Source of the DNA: Prevotella veroralis DSM 19559 = JCM 6290
GTDB lineage: Bacteria; Bacteroidota; Bacteroidia; Bacteroidales; Bacteroidaceae
Length of the DNA: 64,000 bases
Assembly (NCBI RefSeq): GCF_000377625.1
Contig: NZ_KB898329.1
Location: 147,033-211,032, forward strand
Direction of reading: 5' to 3'
Made by a program: the position numbers and the translations under genes. Each line of letters starts with the position of its first letter. The first letter of the stretch is position 1. Below the pieces are notes generated by a model. The model did no database searches, was not told the DNA's origin, and saw nothing but the letters and a program-made list of their open reading frames with translations. Below, piece by piece: positions 45,835-54,669 of this stretch.

Positions 45835-48245
45835 AAAAGCTACTTTTATTAATGGGAGGAATCTTTATCCCATTGATAAGTTTTGCACAACATTCCTTAT
45901 CAGGGCGTGTTGTGAGCGAGAAAGATGGAGCCCCCGTTGTCAATGCCGCCATATATATAAAGAAAAACAATGTCGAAGTTTTTACGGATAAAAATGGGCT
46001 TTATCACATAAAATTAACCCAAAGTGGGAAGTATACTATAAGGGTCTCTTTCATGGGATATAACACGGTTGAACAGACTGTGAATATAAAAGGGGAATCC
46101 ACCTTGAACTTTACACTGAAAGAAAATTTACAGGAACTTAACGAAGTTGTAGTAAGTGCCTCCGCACAGAAGGCAGAAATAAACCGTATTCGGCAAAGTC
46201 CTATGGCAGTAACAGTTGTAGACGGAGAAAAGTTACGGGGACGTTCAAGCGGTATAGAAGAAATTCTCACAAGAACGTCTGGCATTAAAGTGAGAAAAAC
46301 TGGCGGATTAGGAAGTGCATCTCGCATATCTGTGCATGGGTTGGAGGGAAAGCGAGTCGCAGTCTATATCAATGGATTTCCTTTAAATAGCCCTGATGGT
46401 TCTTTCGATATTAATGATATTCCGATTGATGTCATCAAGTACATAGAAGTGTACAAGGGTATCGTTCCTGCCGAATATGGAGGCGACGGATTGGGAGGAG
46501 CTATCAACATTGTGACCAGAGAAGATGAATGTGATTTAGTTGGATTCACACAAGAATTGGCTTCATTTGGAACATTCAAGACACTTGCAAGTGCCCAGAA
46601 ACTTTTTGCAAAACCTGGAATATTGTTCAATGTTGCTTTCTTCAAGAACAAGTCCAAGAACAATTATATGATGTCATGGCCAGTGTTTGAGACTAATCTA
46701 CCTGCTTCTGAATACAGAAAGGTGAGACGAAACAATGACTACTATGACGCAGACTTCTATCATGTGGGCATAGGATTTAGGAAACTATACTTCGACAAAC
46801 TGGATCTGGAATGTGCCTTTTACAGAAACAAGAAAGGTATACAGTCTCTTAACTTTGACTCGAGACATGCCTATACGAAAAGTCTTAATATCATGCCTAC
46901 TTTGGACTTGGAGAAAAATAATTTTATCTTCAAGGGGTTGGATATGAGAAATACACTTGTTGCTCCCATCATACGTTCGAACATGACGGATACCGCAACA
47001 ACAAAGACGCAATGGGATGGAACTGTCACACAAGCTATTGGGGAAACAGAGGACAACCTATTCAACGAATCGCATAACCGACAATTTGAGTTGCGAAACA
47101 AATTAAACTTGAAATATATGCTTGGACGACATTCTTTCAACCTGAACGACCAATTCGTACTCTCAGACTATAGGCCCAAGGATGAACGTATGAATGAATA
47201 TCTTGGCTTTGATCCCAGTTCGTTTCCCAGCAAGATGATTTCAAACAACATCGGGTTCAGTCATTTGTACGTATCTTCCGATAATCGCTTTCAAAACTCC
47301 TTGACAATGAGCATCTATTATCTCAAGTCAAAGATTTTCAGAACAAGCGATGCTCTGTCAAAAGACCATGCGGAGGATGTGGCAGCTCCCAAGCAGACAA
47401 GCGTGAACAAAACATATTACGGGTTTAGTGAGGGGGTAAGCTATGAGTTTTGGAAAGGTGTGAGGGGGAAAATCTCGTTTTCACACAATGTAAGGATTCC
47501 AGATACGGGAGAGTTGTTTGGTAATGGGATAAGTATAAAGCCATCAGTAAACCTTCAGCCAGAAGTTGGGAATAATCTGAATGTAGGTATTATCATAGAT
47601 CGAAGAAATCTGTGTGGACTTACTCGTGTGCAATGGGAAACAAACTTTTATTATATGTATATGAAGAATATGATAAGACTTTTCCCTGCAGATACTCGTT
47701 CCATATATACAAATTTAGGAAAGACGAGCACGCTTGGGTTCGATACAGACATAAAGGTGGATGTGACTCCCAACATCTATGCTTACTTTAATCTTACATT
47801 GCAGGACATTCGAGACCGACAAAAATGGTTAAACGATGAGAAGGGAACAGATAACCCAACGTATGACAAGCATGTGCCCAACATACCTTCATTCTATTAC
47901 AATTATGGTATGGAATACCACGTTGAAGGTTTGCTAGGAAAGAAGGAATTGTCCAGAGTTTATGTAGACGTTTCCCATGTCGGAGAATTTGATTGGGGAT
48001 GGCAAATGAGTACACTGCCCGACCAGCGCAAGAAATGGCTCATCCCCTCCAATGATGTGTTTACCATAGGTCTTCAACAGTCCTTTTGGCACAACAACAT
48101 TTCACTGAGTTTTGAGGTTGAGAATATCTTTGATAAAGAAAACTACATGGAATTCAAAATGCCACTGCAAGGGCGTACTTTTAAAATGAAATTGCGTTTT
48201 AATCTGTTCCGAGATAAAGTCTCCGGGGGAGCTATGAGTATGTAA
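45816..48245 (+). CDS. TonB-dependent outer-membrane receptor
   Basis: An 809-residue receptor with a signal peptide (KKLLLLMGGIFIPLISFAQ), a carboxypeptidase-regulatory-like N-terminal domain (LSGRVVSEKDGAPVVNAAIY) usual in Bacteroidetes receptors, a plug (RIRQSPMAVTVVDGEKLRGR, then AEYGGDGLGGAINIVTR) and a 22-strand-type barrel ending NLFRDKVSGGAMSM. There is no SusD partner, so the ligand is more likely a metal chelate or vitamin than a glycan. It overlaps the transferase gene by 19 bases and is followed by a lipoprotein of XusB-like type. Confidence 0.93.
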   Translation: MLHQQVKKLLLLMGGIFIPLISFAQHSLSGRVVSEKDGAPVVNAAIYIKKNNVEVFTDKNGLYHIKLTQSGKYTIRVSFMGYNTVEQTVNIKGESTLNFTLKENLQELNEVVVSASAQKAEINRIRQSPMAVTVVDGEKLRGRSSGIEEILTRTSGIKVRKTGGLGSASRISVHGLEGKRVAVYINGFPLNSPDGSFDINDIPIDVIKYIEVYKGIVPAEYGGDGLGGAINIVTREDECDLVGFTQELASFGTFKTLASAQKLFAKPGILFNVAFFKNKSKNNYMMSWPVFETNLPASEYRKVRRNNDYYDADFYHVGIGFRKLYFDKLDLECAFYRNKKGIQSLNFDSRHAYTKSLNIMPTLDLEKNNFIFKGLDMRNTLVAPIIRSNMTDTATTKTQWDGTVTQAIGETEDNLFNESHNRQFELRNKLNLKYMLGRHSFNLNDQFVLSDYRPKDERMNEYLGFDPSSFPSKMISNNIGFSHLYVSSDNRFQNSLTMSIYYLKSKIFRTSDALSKDHAEDVAAPKQTSVNKTYYGFSEGVSYEFWKGVRGKISFSHNVRIPDTGELFGNGISIKPSVNLQPEVGNNLNVGIIIDRRNLCGLTRVQWETNFYYMYMKNMIRLFPADTRSIYTNLGKTSTLGFDTDIKVDVTPNIYAYFNLTLQDIRDRQKWLNDEKGTDNPTYDKHVPNIPSFYYNYGMEYHVEGLLGKKELSRVYVDVSHVGEFDWGWQMSTLPDQRKKWLIPSNDVFTIGLQQSFWHNNISLSFEVENIFDKENYMEFKMPLQGRTFKMKLRFNLFRDKVSGGAMSM

Positions 48246-48278
48246 ATTCTTATTATTATTTTTAATATTTAATTCAAA

Positions 48279-49472
48279 ATGAAACATTATTTCTTAGTTG
48301 CAGCCGTAGCGCTGCTTGTATCAACAGGTCTTTCCTCATGTGGAAAAGACTCACCAGATGTTCCTCCAATGCCTCCGACAAAGACAGAATCGGGATTTGT
48401 ACACAGCGTGAATATAGGAGAGAACACTTATGTCAGCCTGTTTAAGGACTTGACTGTCGGCTCACTTAACACGGACAATGCGTTAGTGTTAGCCAAAGGT
48501 GCATTTACCTTTGTACATAAAGGTAAGGTGTATGTAACTGACACTGAACACCTCTATAAATATACGCCTAAGGATGGCAAACTTGTTCAGGAAGGGCAGA
48601 CCATGGTGTTTCCAAGTGGCGCAAAGGCTACATACATTACGTTCGTATCCGAGAAGAAAGCCTATGTTTCTTGCCTTGGATTAGGAAAGGTCTGGATAAT
48701 AGACCCTGTTTCTATGACGAAGACAGGAGAGATAGATTTATCTGACTATTCTTTGGGGAAGTCGGCTGGAGACAACAATCCTGAGCCATGTGCCTCTATC
48801 ATCAGGGACGGCATCTTATACGTTACCCTCTGCCAGTTGAAGTCTGCCTACTCATGCGAGGAGGGAGCATACATAGCCTTGATAGATACCAAGACCGATA
48901 AGCCCATCAAAATGATTAGTGACCCTCGTGCCACAATGTCCTCATGTATGACTCCTGCTGGGGATCCTTTCGTGGACGAGAAGGGTGACCTCTACTTCTA
49001 TTGCGTTGCCATGTTTGGATATCAGCCTGGAGTCAAGGAAGGATTCCTGCGAATTAAGAAAGGAGAACAGAACTTTGATAAATCATATTGTTTCACTCTT
49101 GCAGATGTAAAGTTAGAAGGAGTCAAGGGAAACAAAACATCGTATGCATATAATAAGGTGTATGGTGGAAACGGAAAGGTTTACGGATATCTTAATATTC
49201 CCGGAGCCGCAAGCAATCCACCAGACTACGTTCATGACAAATCATTCCAGGCCTTTGAGATTAATCTCTACAATAAGACTTGCAAAAAGATGGATTTTGC
49301 AGGAACTACAGGCTGGGCGGCATCTATTTGCAAATCAAATAATGATATTATCTTCGGCATGGCGACTGACCAAGGTGTGGGCTACTCTGTCTATCATATG
49401 AATGATGGAAGCTATGAAAATGTAAAAGTAAAAACTTCTGGAGCACCATATATGATTAGTAGTCTGAAATAA
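48279..49472 (+). CDS. Surface lipoprotein, XusB / DUF4374-like beta-propeller
   Basis: A 397-residue protein with a lipoprotein signal (MKHYFLVAAVALLVSTGLSSC, Cys at residue 21). The mature part has repeated beta-propeller-like units (KGAFTFVHKGKVYVTDTEHL, VSEKKAYVSCLGLGKVWIID). Its type, length and place after a TonB receptor fit the DUF4374 group; in Bacteroides thetaiotaomicron the family member XusB captures ferric siderophores at the cell surface for the receptor XusA. The relationship is by resemblance and context, not by a search. Confidence 0.72.
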   Translation: MKHYFLVAAVALLVSTGLSSCGKDSPDVPPMPPTKTESGFVHSVNIGENTYVSLFKDLTVGSLNTDNALVLAKGAFTFVHKGKVYVTDTEHLYKYTPKDGKLVQEGQTMVFPSGAKATYITFVSEKKAYVSCLGLGKVWIIDPVSMTKTGEIDLSDYSLGKSAGDNNPEPCASIIRDGILYVTLCQLKSAYSCEEGAYIALIDTKTDKPIKMISDPRATMSSCMTPAGDPFVDEKGDLYFYCVAMFGYQPGVKEGFLRIKKGEQNFDKSYCFTLADVKLEGVKGNKTSYAYNKVYGGNGKVYGYLNIPGAASNPPDYVHDKSFQAFEINLYNKTCKKMDFAGTTGWAASICKSNNDIIFGMATDQGVGYSVYHMNDGSYENVKVKTSGAPYMISSLK

Positions 49473-49476
49473 TATG

Positions 49477-49516
49477 AATTTCCTTGTCGAAAGTAAAATA
49501 TTTCGACAAGGAAATT
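49477..49516 (+). terminator. 16-bp perfect hairpin inside the operon, possible partial terminator
   Basis: AATTTCCTTGTCGAAA (49477-49492), an 8-base loop GTAAAATA and TTTCGACAAGGAAATT (49501-49516), with no clear U-run after it. It divides the operon between the uptake genes and the tailoring genes and could attenuate or stabilise one part of the message. Confidence 0.55.
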
Positions 49517-49590
49517 GTTCTCCTATCCATAAAAAAATAACAGGATGAGAATCTTTTGTTTTTTGACACTTTATTTATAGAGGATACAAA

Positions 49591-50220
49591 ATGAAGAAAA
49601 AAATATTAGATATCATCGCCGTCTCAAGTATCATAAGTGGTGCGTTTATTACTGTCTGTGACTATCTCGTCCAGATGAGATCAACAGAAACGGAACAGTT
49701 TGTGTCAAGATTGTTAGTATTAGACGGAGTGTCCATCACTTTATCGTCTTATGTATGTATTTTTGCCTTTCCCTTTTGGATAATAGGTCTTTATCTTGTT
49801 TATTTGACCATGCATAAGGTCAATAGTGCTATGGCTACGATTTGTTCAGGAGTGATTGCATATTCTATGATTATGATGACTTTTTTTCATTATTGCTATG
49901 CTTTAATATATAACATAGGAAATGCAGGCATCATCGGGTCTGAATGGGAATCTGTCGTTTCTACTTTATCTCCTTTCTTTCCGTTTATGTTTATATTATT
50001 GCCTTTGGGCTGGATTTTGGTTGGCTTATGTAATTTGTCATCTAAGGCCATTGTTTCACGATGGACTATTCTACTAAATCCCGTTGTACTTATGGTAATG
50101 TCATCTACCATGACATGGCTATCTCCTACTTTTTTCAGGAAGGTGCAACCTTGTACGTTTAGTCTTGGCATTACTTCTTATTACTTTATTTGTTGGTTCT
50201 ATATAAGAAAGAAAATATAA
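49591..50220 (+). CDS. Integral membrane protein, six predicted segments
   Basis: A 209-residue hydrophobic protein with about six membrane helices (for example IAVSSIISGAFITVCDYLV and FAFPFWIIGLYLVYLTM). It resembles a small Bacteroidetes membrane family sometimes annotated DUF6796, but I am not sure. Function is unknown. It sits between the receptor/lipoprotein pair and two oxidoreductases; a transport or membrane-scaffold role is a guess. A GAGGA stretch precedes the ATG. Confidence 0.65.
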   Translation: MKKKILDIIAVSSIISGAFITVCDYLVQMRSTETEQFVSRLLVLDGVSITLSSYVCIFAFPFWIIGLYLVYLTMHKVNSAMATICSGVIAYSMIMMTFFHYCYALIYNIGNAGIIGSEWESVVSTLSPFFPFMFILLPLGWILVGLCNLSSKAIVSRWTILLNPVVLMVMSSTMTWLSPTFFRKVQPCTFSLGITSYYFICWFYIRKKI

Positions 50221-50224
50221 TATT

Positions 50225-51316
50225 ATGCGGCAAAAGAAAGTCTTAATTATTGGTGGAACAGGTATAGCTGGTATGGCCATCCTTAATGTATTGTCTGAAT
50301 ACAGAACTCTATGCAGTTTATCCATTGCAGCTCGAAAGTATTCTGGTGAATTTGACAATGCTGCCAATTTCATCCAGTTGGATATATTTGACACCTTAGC
50401 TTTAGAAAAAATTATCAAGCTCTTTGACATAGTTGTTATAGCAGCTGGTCCGTTCCATAAAATCAATTTGGATATTTATAGAATATGTCTTGAAAGTAAG
50501 ATTGTGTGTATTGACATAAATGATAATATTTTACATTATGAACGTTTGATGAATTTCAAGAAGGAATCAATCAATCCTTATCACGGAACAGTATTAACAG
50601 GAATGGGGTTATGTCCAGGACTTACAACTTTTATGTTGGAATTTTTGGCAGGACAACTTGAAGGAATTGCTATAGAAGCATATAGTAGGATTTTCTTTGG
50701 AGCAGGAGTTGTATCTGGTAAAGCTTCCATAGACAATTTCTTTGAAAGTTTCAGCAGAGATGCACTTGTTCTTTCAGACGGTTGTATAAAAAAATCTTCG
50801 TCGAGACGTTTCCATCAAAAAAACTTTTCGTTTGATGCTTCTCATGAGGATTTACCACTACTGTTTTTTACGAGCTCTGAAATACTGTCTTTACCACAGG
50901 CTTTGTCTTTCAAACAGTTAAAAACATTTGATAGTGCTTTTTGTCTGCAAGGCTTCCCTAAAGGTCTTTTGCCATTATTGAGGCACAGTTCCTTTGCAAG
51001 AAGAATTCTTTGCCAAATGACAAAAAATAATCAACACAAATTGACTGCAAGTAGTGAAAAAGAAAGAACGGTCATAGTAAACTTGACAGTTAGAAATGAA
51101 AGGTGTCAAAAGAATTGTGTTTTACGTTCAGATTCCTCATTTCGATTGACGGGAATCTTTTGCGCAGCAATGGTACTTTCTGTCATTAATGGATGGGTAC
51201 GCCTGGCACCAGGAGTATTTTCCTTTGAACATTTGGAAAAGAAAATGTTGCCAATATATGATTTTTTGTGTGATCATGGGTTAGAAATATTTATGGAAAA
51301 TAAACATGAAAAATAA
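50225..51316 (+). CDS. Saccharopine dehydrogenase-like NAD(P) oxidoreductase 1
   Basis: A 363-residue soluble protein with an N-terminal Rossmann fold (KVLIIGGTGIAGMAILNVL; GGTGxAG) and the loop LFDIVVIAAGPFHKINLD with downstream HGTVLTGMGLCPGLT, typical of the saccharopine dehydrogenase NADP-binding family. It overlaps the paralogue that follows by 11 bases. In an NRPS operon such an enzyme might reduce a carrier-bound imine, thiazoline or carbonyl. No substrate can be assigned. Confidence 0.82.
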   Translation: MRQKKVLIIGGTGIAGMAILNVLSEYRTLCSLSIAARKYSGEFDNAANFIQLDIFDTLALEKIIKLFDIVVIAAGPFHKINLDIYRICLESKIVCIDINDNILHYERLMNFKKESINPYHGTVLTGMGLCPGLTTFMLEFLAGQLEGIAIEAYSRIFFGAGVVSGKASIDNFFESFSRDALVLSDGCIKKSSSRRFHQKNFSFDASHEDLPLLFFTSSEILSLPQALSFKQLKTFDSAFCLQGFPKGLLPLLRHSSFARRILCQMTKNNQHKLTASSEKERTVIVNLTVRNERCQKNCVLRSDSSFRLTGIFCAAMVLSVINGWVRLAPGVFSFEHLEKKMLPIYDFLCDHGLEIFMENKHEK

Positions 51317-52397
51317 AATCAAATACATTGGTGTAATAGGAGGTAATGGATCAGTAGGAGGTCTTATCGTGAATTATTTACTTTCAGAATTGTCCGACCA
51401 ACATATTTTGATAAGTTATAGGACAAGCGAGAGAGTTCCTACGTCAATATCTTCTACAGAAAGAACAAAATATTGCCATTTAGATTATAACAATGAAAAC
51501 GAGTTAAAGAGTTTTTGCTCTCGATGTTTTGTTGTAATCAATGCTGCTGGTCCTTCTTCTTTGATGGGAAACATTATAGCACTACAAGCTCTAAATAGTG
51601 AATGCCATTACATTGATATAGGGGGGTATGATTCTCTTATGGAACAAATGAAACCATACGAAGATATTGTAAAAGCCAAAGGACTATGTTTTGTTATAGG
51701 AGCAGGTTGGATGCCAGGATTATCAGGCGTCTTTGCCAAATATATCATAGAACAACATTTGAATGTTAACCAAATGAAATTTAGAATGTTCTTTGGTGCT
51801 GTGGATACTTGGTCGTATAGTTCAACCTATGATATGGCAAAAACTTCCATAACAGGTTTCAGCACTTCTTTCTTTTCCTATGGAAAAAGATATAGACGTT
51901 CCCCTTTACACAAGGATATTCTTAAATCATTTTCTTTTCTTCTACAAAGAAAAATATGTATTCCAATATTCGACAACCAATTAGTCAAAGTTGCGTCCAT
52001 ACACAATCATGTGAAGGAGTTTTCTACCTATGTGATGGTAAACGATTTTATTTCAATGTTTAAATTTATGTGGATTAGTATTTTTTACAAAAATAGACTG
52101 GAGCAGGCTGCTAAATTATTGGAGAAAGATTATAAAAGACTGGTTAAAAAAGAAGGTAAATGGGGGGCTGTTGTATGTTCTATGTCTGCAGAGAAGAGTA
52201 GTACTGAGAAAAAATTTTGTATGCTTACAAATGACAATTTAAAATACACTTCATTACCTTCCATCATTACCGTTAAGAACTTATTGAGAAAAAAAATAAA
52301 TTCAGGGGTGAATTACTTATGTGATGCCATTGAATGTGACTCGTTCATAAGAGAGATTAGTGAATATGGAATAAATTATACCTGTGATGAAATATAA
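51306..52397 (+). CDS. Saccharopine dehydrogenase-like NAD(P) oxidoreductase 2
   Basis: A 363-residue paralogue of the previous gene, equal in length. It has KYIGVIGGNGSVGGLIVNYL (Rossmann loop GGxGxxGG), CFVVINAAGPSSLMGNI and LCFVIGAGWMPGLSG at matching places. Sequence identity to the neighbour is low by eye outside these motifs, so duplication is old or they were acquired separately. It probably performs a second reduction step or forms a heteromer with the first. Confidence 0.82.
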   Translation: MKNKIKYIGVIGGNGSVGGLIVNYLLSELSDQHILISYRTSERVPTSISSTERTKYCHLDYNNENELKSFCSRCFVVINAAGPSSLMGNIIALQALNSECHYIDIGGYDSLMEQMKPYEDIVKAKGLCFVIGAGWMPGLSGVFAKYIIEQHLNVNQMKFRMFFGAVDTWSYSSTYDMAKTSITGFSTSFFSYGKRYRRSPLHKDILKSFSFLLQRKICIPIFDNQLVKVASIHNHVKEFSTYVMVNDFISMFKFMWISIFYKNRLEQAAKLLEKDYKRLVKKEGKWGAVVCSMSAEKSSTEKKFCMLTNDNLKYTSLPSIITVKNLLRKKINSGVNYLCDAIECDSFIREISEYGINYTCDEI

Positions 52398-53184
52398 CAA
52401 TAAAAAAAGAGTTCTAAAATTTTTGCTATGGATTTGTGTTATGGCCTGTATAACGGGGGTTCCATGGGGTTTCATTCCCTTGCAAAAGGTATATTCTTAT
52501 ATAGGTTTTAACGGCACCCCATCATATATGACGCAGTTTTTATTCACACAGCAATCTTTGTTTTTTAGTTTCTTTTCCCTTTACTTCCTGCTCCTGAAAA
52601 AAGACGTAGAGAAGTATAAAGAGATTCTTAGTATAGGAACTTGTTTAATAGCTTTTATGGGGTGCTTTATGTATGTTTTGAAGTGTCGTACAGGGCTGAT
52701 TTATTGGTCTTCAATTTATGAACCTTTCATTTGGCTATTCATCGGAAGCTCTATGTTTTTACTTAATCTCAGTATTAAGACAAAGAGAGTAAATAAAAAA
52801 CTTTTATTTCCTACAACGGTCTTGTTTCGCATATTCTCTATTTTGCTGGTCTTAAACCTCTGTAATATATTTTATCCAAAAGAAATTTGGAATTTACTAT
52901 TTCGCATGCCGTATGATTCTGCTTCATCCCTTGATAAGTATATATTTGGACTGGTTAGCTGTTTCTGCGCCTTCTCATCTGTAATCATATACTATTTAAG
53001 CGATAGAATATCAAATTTTGTGTATATGGCAAAGTTAGTAGCAATCTTCTTCTTTATATTCTTTGCTTACTGCCTTGTTAGCTTTAATCCCAACAAACTG
53101 TACGCTCCTGTTGGTATCATATATATTGTAATAAATATATTTATAACTTTTTCAAGTTCATATAGTCTGTTTAAATGGAAATAA
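52387..53184 (+). CDS. Integral membrane protein, about eight segments
   Basis: A 265-residue very hydrophobic protein with around eight helices (for example FLLWICVMACITGVPWGFI and FIPFT-less IIYIVINIFITFSSSY at the end). I recognise no family. ATG 52387 is preferred to the GTG three bases earlier. It overlaps the upstream oxidoreductase gene by 11 bases and precedes a methyltransferase by 1 base. It may be an exporter or a membrane-bound tailoring enzyme; the sequence alone does not decide. Confidence 0.6.
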   Translation: MKYNNKKRVLKFLLWICVMACITGVPWGFIPLQKVYSYIGFNGTPSYMTQFLFTQQSLFFSFFSLYFLLLKKDVEKYKEILSIGTCLIAFMGCFMYVLKCRTGLIYWSSIYEPFIWLFIGSSMFLLNLSIKTKRVNKKLLFPTTVLFRIFSILLVLNLCNIFYPKEIWNLLFRMPYDSASSLDKYIFGLVSCFCAFSSVIIYYLSDRISNFVYMAKLVAIFFFIFFAYCLVSFNPNKLYAPVGIIYIVINIFITFSSSYSLFKWK

Positions 53185-53185
53185 A

Positions 53186-53983
53186 ATGGAAAATAATAAA
53201 GGTAATGTTGATGAATTGATAACGTCTGTTCCAGGTGAATGGAAGTTTGACGAGCAGGTCTCCAAAAATTTTGACACGCATGTCAGAAAAAGTGTTCCCT
53301 TGTATGAAGAAGTACAGAAGGAGGTTGTAGAGATGAGCGAATGGTTCGTTCGTGACAATAGTATAATCTATGATTTAGGGGCATCTACAGGAGAGACAAT
53401 ATCCCTTCTTCTTCAAAAGCATCATAGAAAGAATAACATAAGATACATTGGAGTTGAGGAAAGTTTGGCTATGATTGAGATTGCGAGAAAAAAATGTAAC
53501 AGTGATACTGTGCAATTTTTACAACAGGACATTGCGGATATAAATGAGTTCTCAAATGTAGATTTGATACTGTCTCTATATACTCTACAGTTCTTGCCAC
53601 TTTGGAAAAGGAAATTAGTTCTTCAAAGAGTCTATAATGGTTTAGTTGAAGGAGGTGCTTTCATCTTTGTTGAGAAAATGAGAGCAGAAAATTCTATGTT
53701 TGAAGACATTTGGAACGACCTATATTGGGATTATAAACAAGAAAGAGGGTTGAATGAACAGCAAGTAATAAAAAAGTCTCAAAGCTTAAGAGGGGTACTA
53801 ATGCCTCTAACCTTGACAGAGAATTTACAATTGTTGTCAGACACGGGTTTCCAGTGTATGGACACATTTATTAAGTGGAATAATTTCGCAGGAATTGTTG
53901 CCGTAAAAATGTTTTCTAAAAACAATTTGTCAGAAAATAAGAATTTCGAACCTAAAAATAAGAAAAAAATAGAAATTAAGTAA
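53186..53983 (+). CDS. CmoA-like class I SAM methyltransferase
   Basis: A 265-residue protein similar to CmoA (carboxy-SAM synthase) along its length: KFDEQVSKNFDTHVRKSVPLYEEV, YDLGASTGETISLLL (SAM site), VEESLAMIEIARKKC, LSLYTLQFLPLWKRK and FIFVEKMRAENSMFEDI. In E. coli CmoA a conserved arginine (Arg199 by my count) holds the carboxylate of the ligand; in the aligned place here the sequence reads IKKSQSLRGV, with Ser instead of Arg. It may therefore be an ordinary methyltransferase derived from the CmoA fold. It follows the membrane protein gene by 1 base. Confidence 0.8.
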   Translation: MENNKGNVDELITSVPGEWKFDEQVSKNFDTHVRKSVPLYEEVQKEVVEMSEWFVRDNSIIYDLGASTGETISLLLQKHHRKNNIRYIGVEESLAMIEIARKKCNSDTVQFLQQDIADINEFSNVDLILSLYTLQFLPLWKRKLVLQRVYNGLVEGGAFIFVEKMRAENSMFEDIWNDLYWDYKQERGLNEQQVIKKSQSLRGVLMPLTLTENLQLLSDTGFQCMDTFIKWNNFAGIVAVKMFSKNNLSENKNFEPKNKKKIEIK

Positions 53984-53994
53984 TAACTAAAATT

Positions 53995-54660
53995 ATGAAT
54001 ATCTATATTATACTACAAATTACACTTGTTGTAATTTCTTTAACAGGTTTATGGGTATATTATTATGCCTTCAATACTGGTTACAATAATAATAAGCAAG
54101 GTATAGAGTCATCAGTGCCACAAAGACTGTATTATGCAAGTACTTATCCGGCTTTGATATGGTATGTCCTACCTTTTGTAAGGCAGCCGAGAATACATGG
54201 AGTTTACGATTTGATTGGTGGAAATTTTAACCTGCTTAGTTCTATTTATGTTTTCATAACATTAGGCGTTTTCCTCTATTTCTTTATTTTTTGGGGCAAT
54301 AAATCTGTTTCTCAAAATTTCAAGGCAACCAAAAATACTTTTTATGCTCCAAAGAAACTTTTGACAGACGGAATTTATGGGAGAGTTAGGCATCCAATGA
54401 TAATAGGTGATATTCTATGTCATTTCTCTTTAATTTTATTTATGGGAAGTTTTTATACATTGTGTCTATTCCCAATCTATATATTAATAGATTTATATAT
54501 GATAAAAGTGCAAGTGAAATTTTCATTAATGCCGTATTTTAGAGAAGAACTATTAGCCTATAAAAAGACAACACCTTCTCTTCTTGATAGAAGATTGACT
54601 TTGGTTTTGTGCCTTTTGCTGTTATTATTGTTCATAAATATTTTATTATCGTTTATATAA
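53995..54660 (+). CDS. Membrane methyltransferase of ICMT/PEMT type
   Basis: A 221-residue protein with about five membrane helices and the signature LLTDGIYGRVRHPMIIGDIL (G-x-Y-x-x-v-R-H-P), which binds S-adenosylmethionine in isoprenylcysteine methyltransferase and phospholipid N-methyltransferase families. A charged loop follows (FREELLAYKKTTPSLLDRR). It is the last gene of the operon and would methylate a lipophilic substrate at the membrane, fitting a fatty-acylated product. Confidence 0.78.
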   Translation: MNIYIILQITLVVISLTGLWVYYYAFNTGYNNNKQGIESSVPQRLYYASTYPALIWYVLPFVRQPRIHGVYDLIGGNFNLLSSIYVFITLGVFLYFFIFWGNKSVSQNFKATKNTFYAPKKLLTDGIYGRVRHPMIIGDILCHFSLILFMGSFYTLCLFPIYILIDLYMIKVQVKFSLMPYFREELLAYKKTTPSLLDRRLTLVLCLLLLLLFINILLSFI

Positions 54661-54669
54661 AGTATCAAC

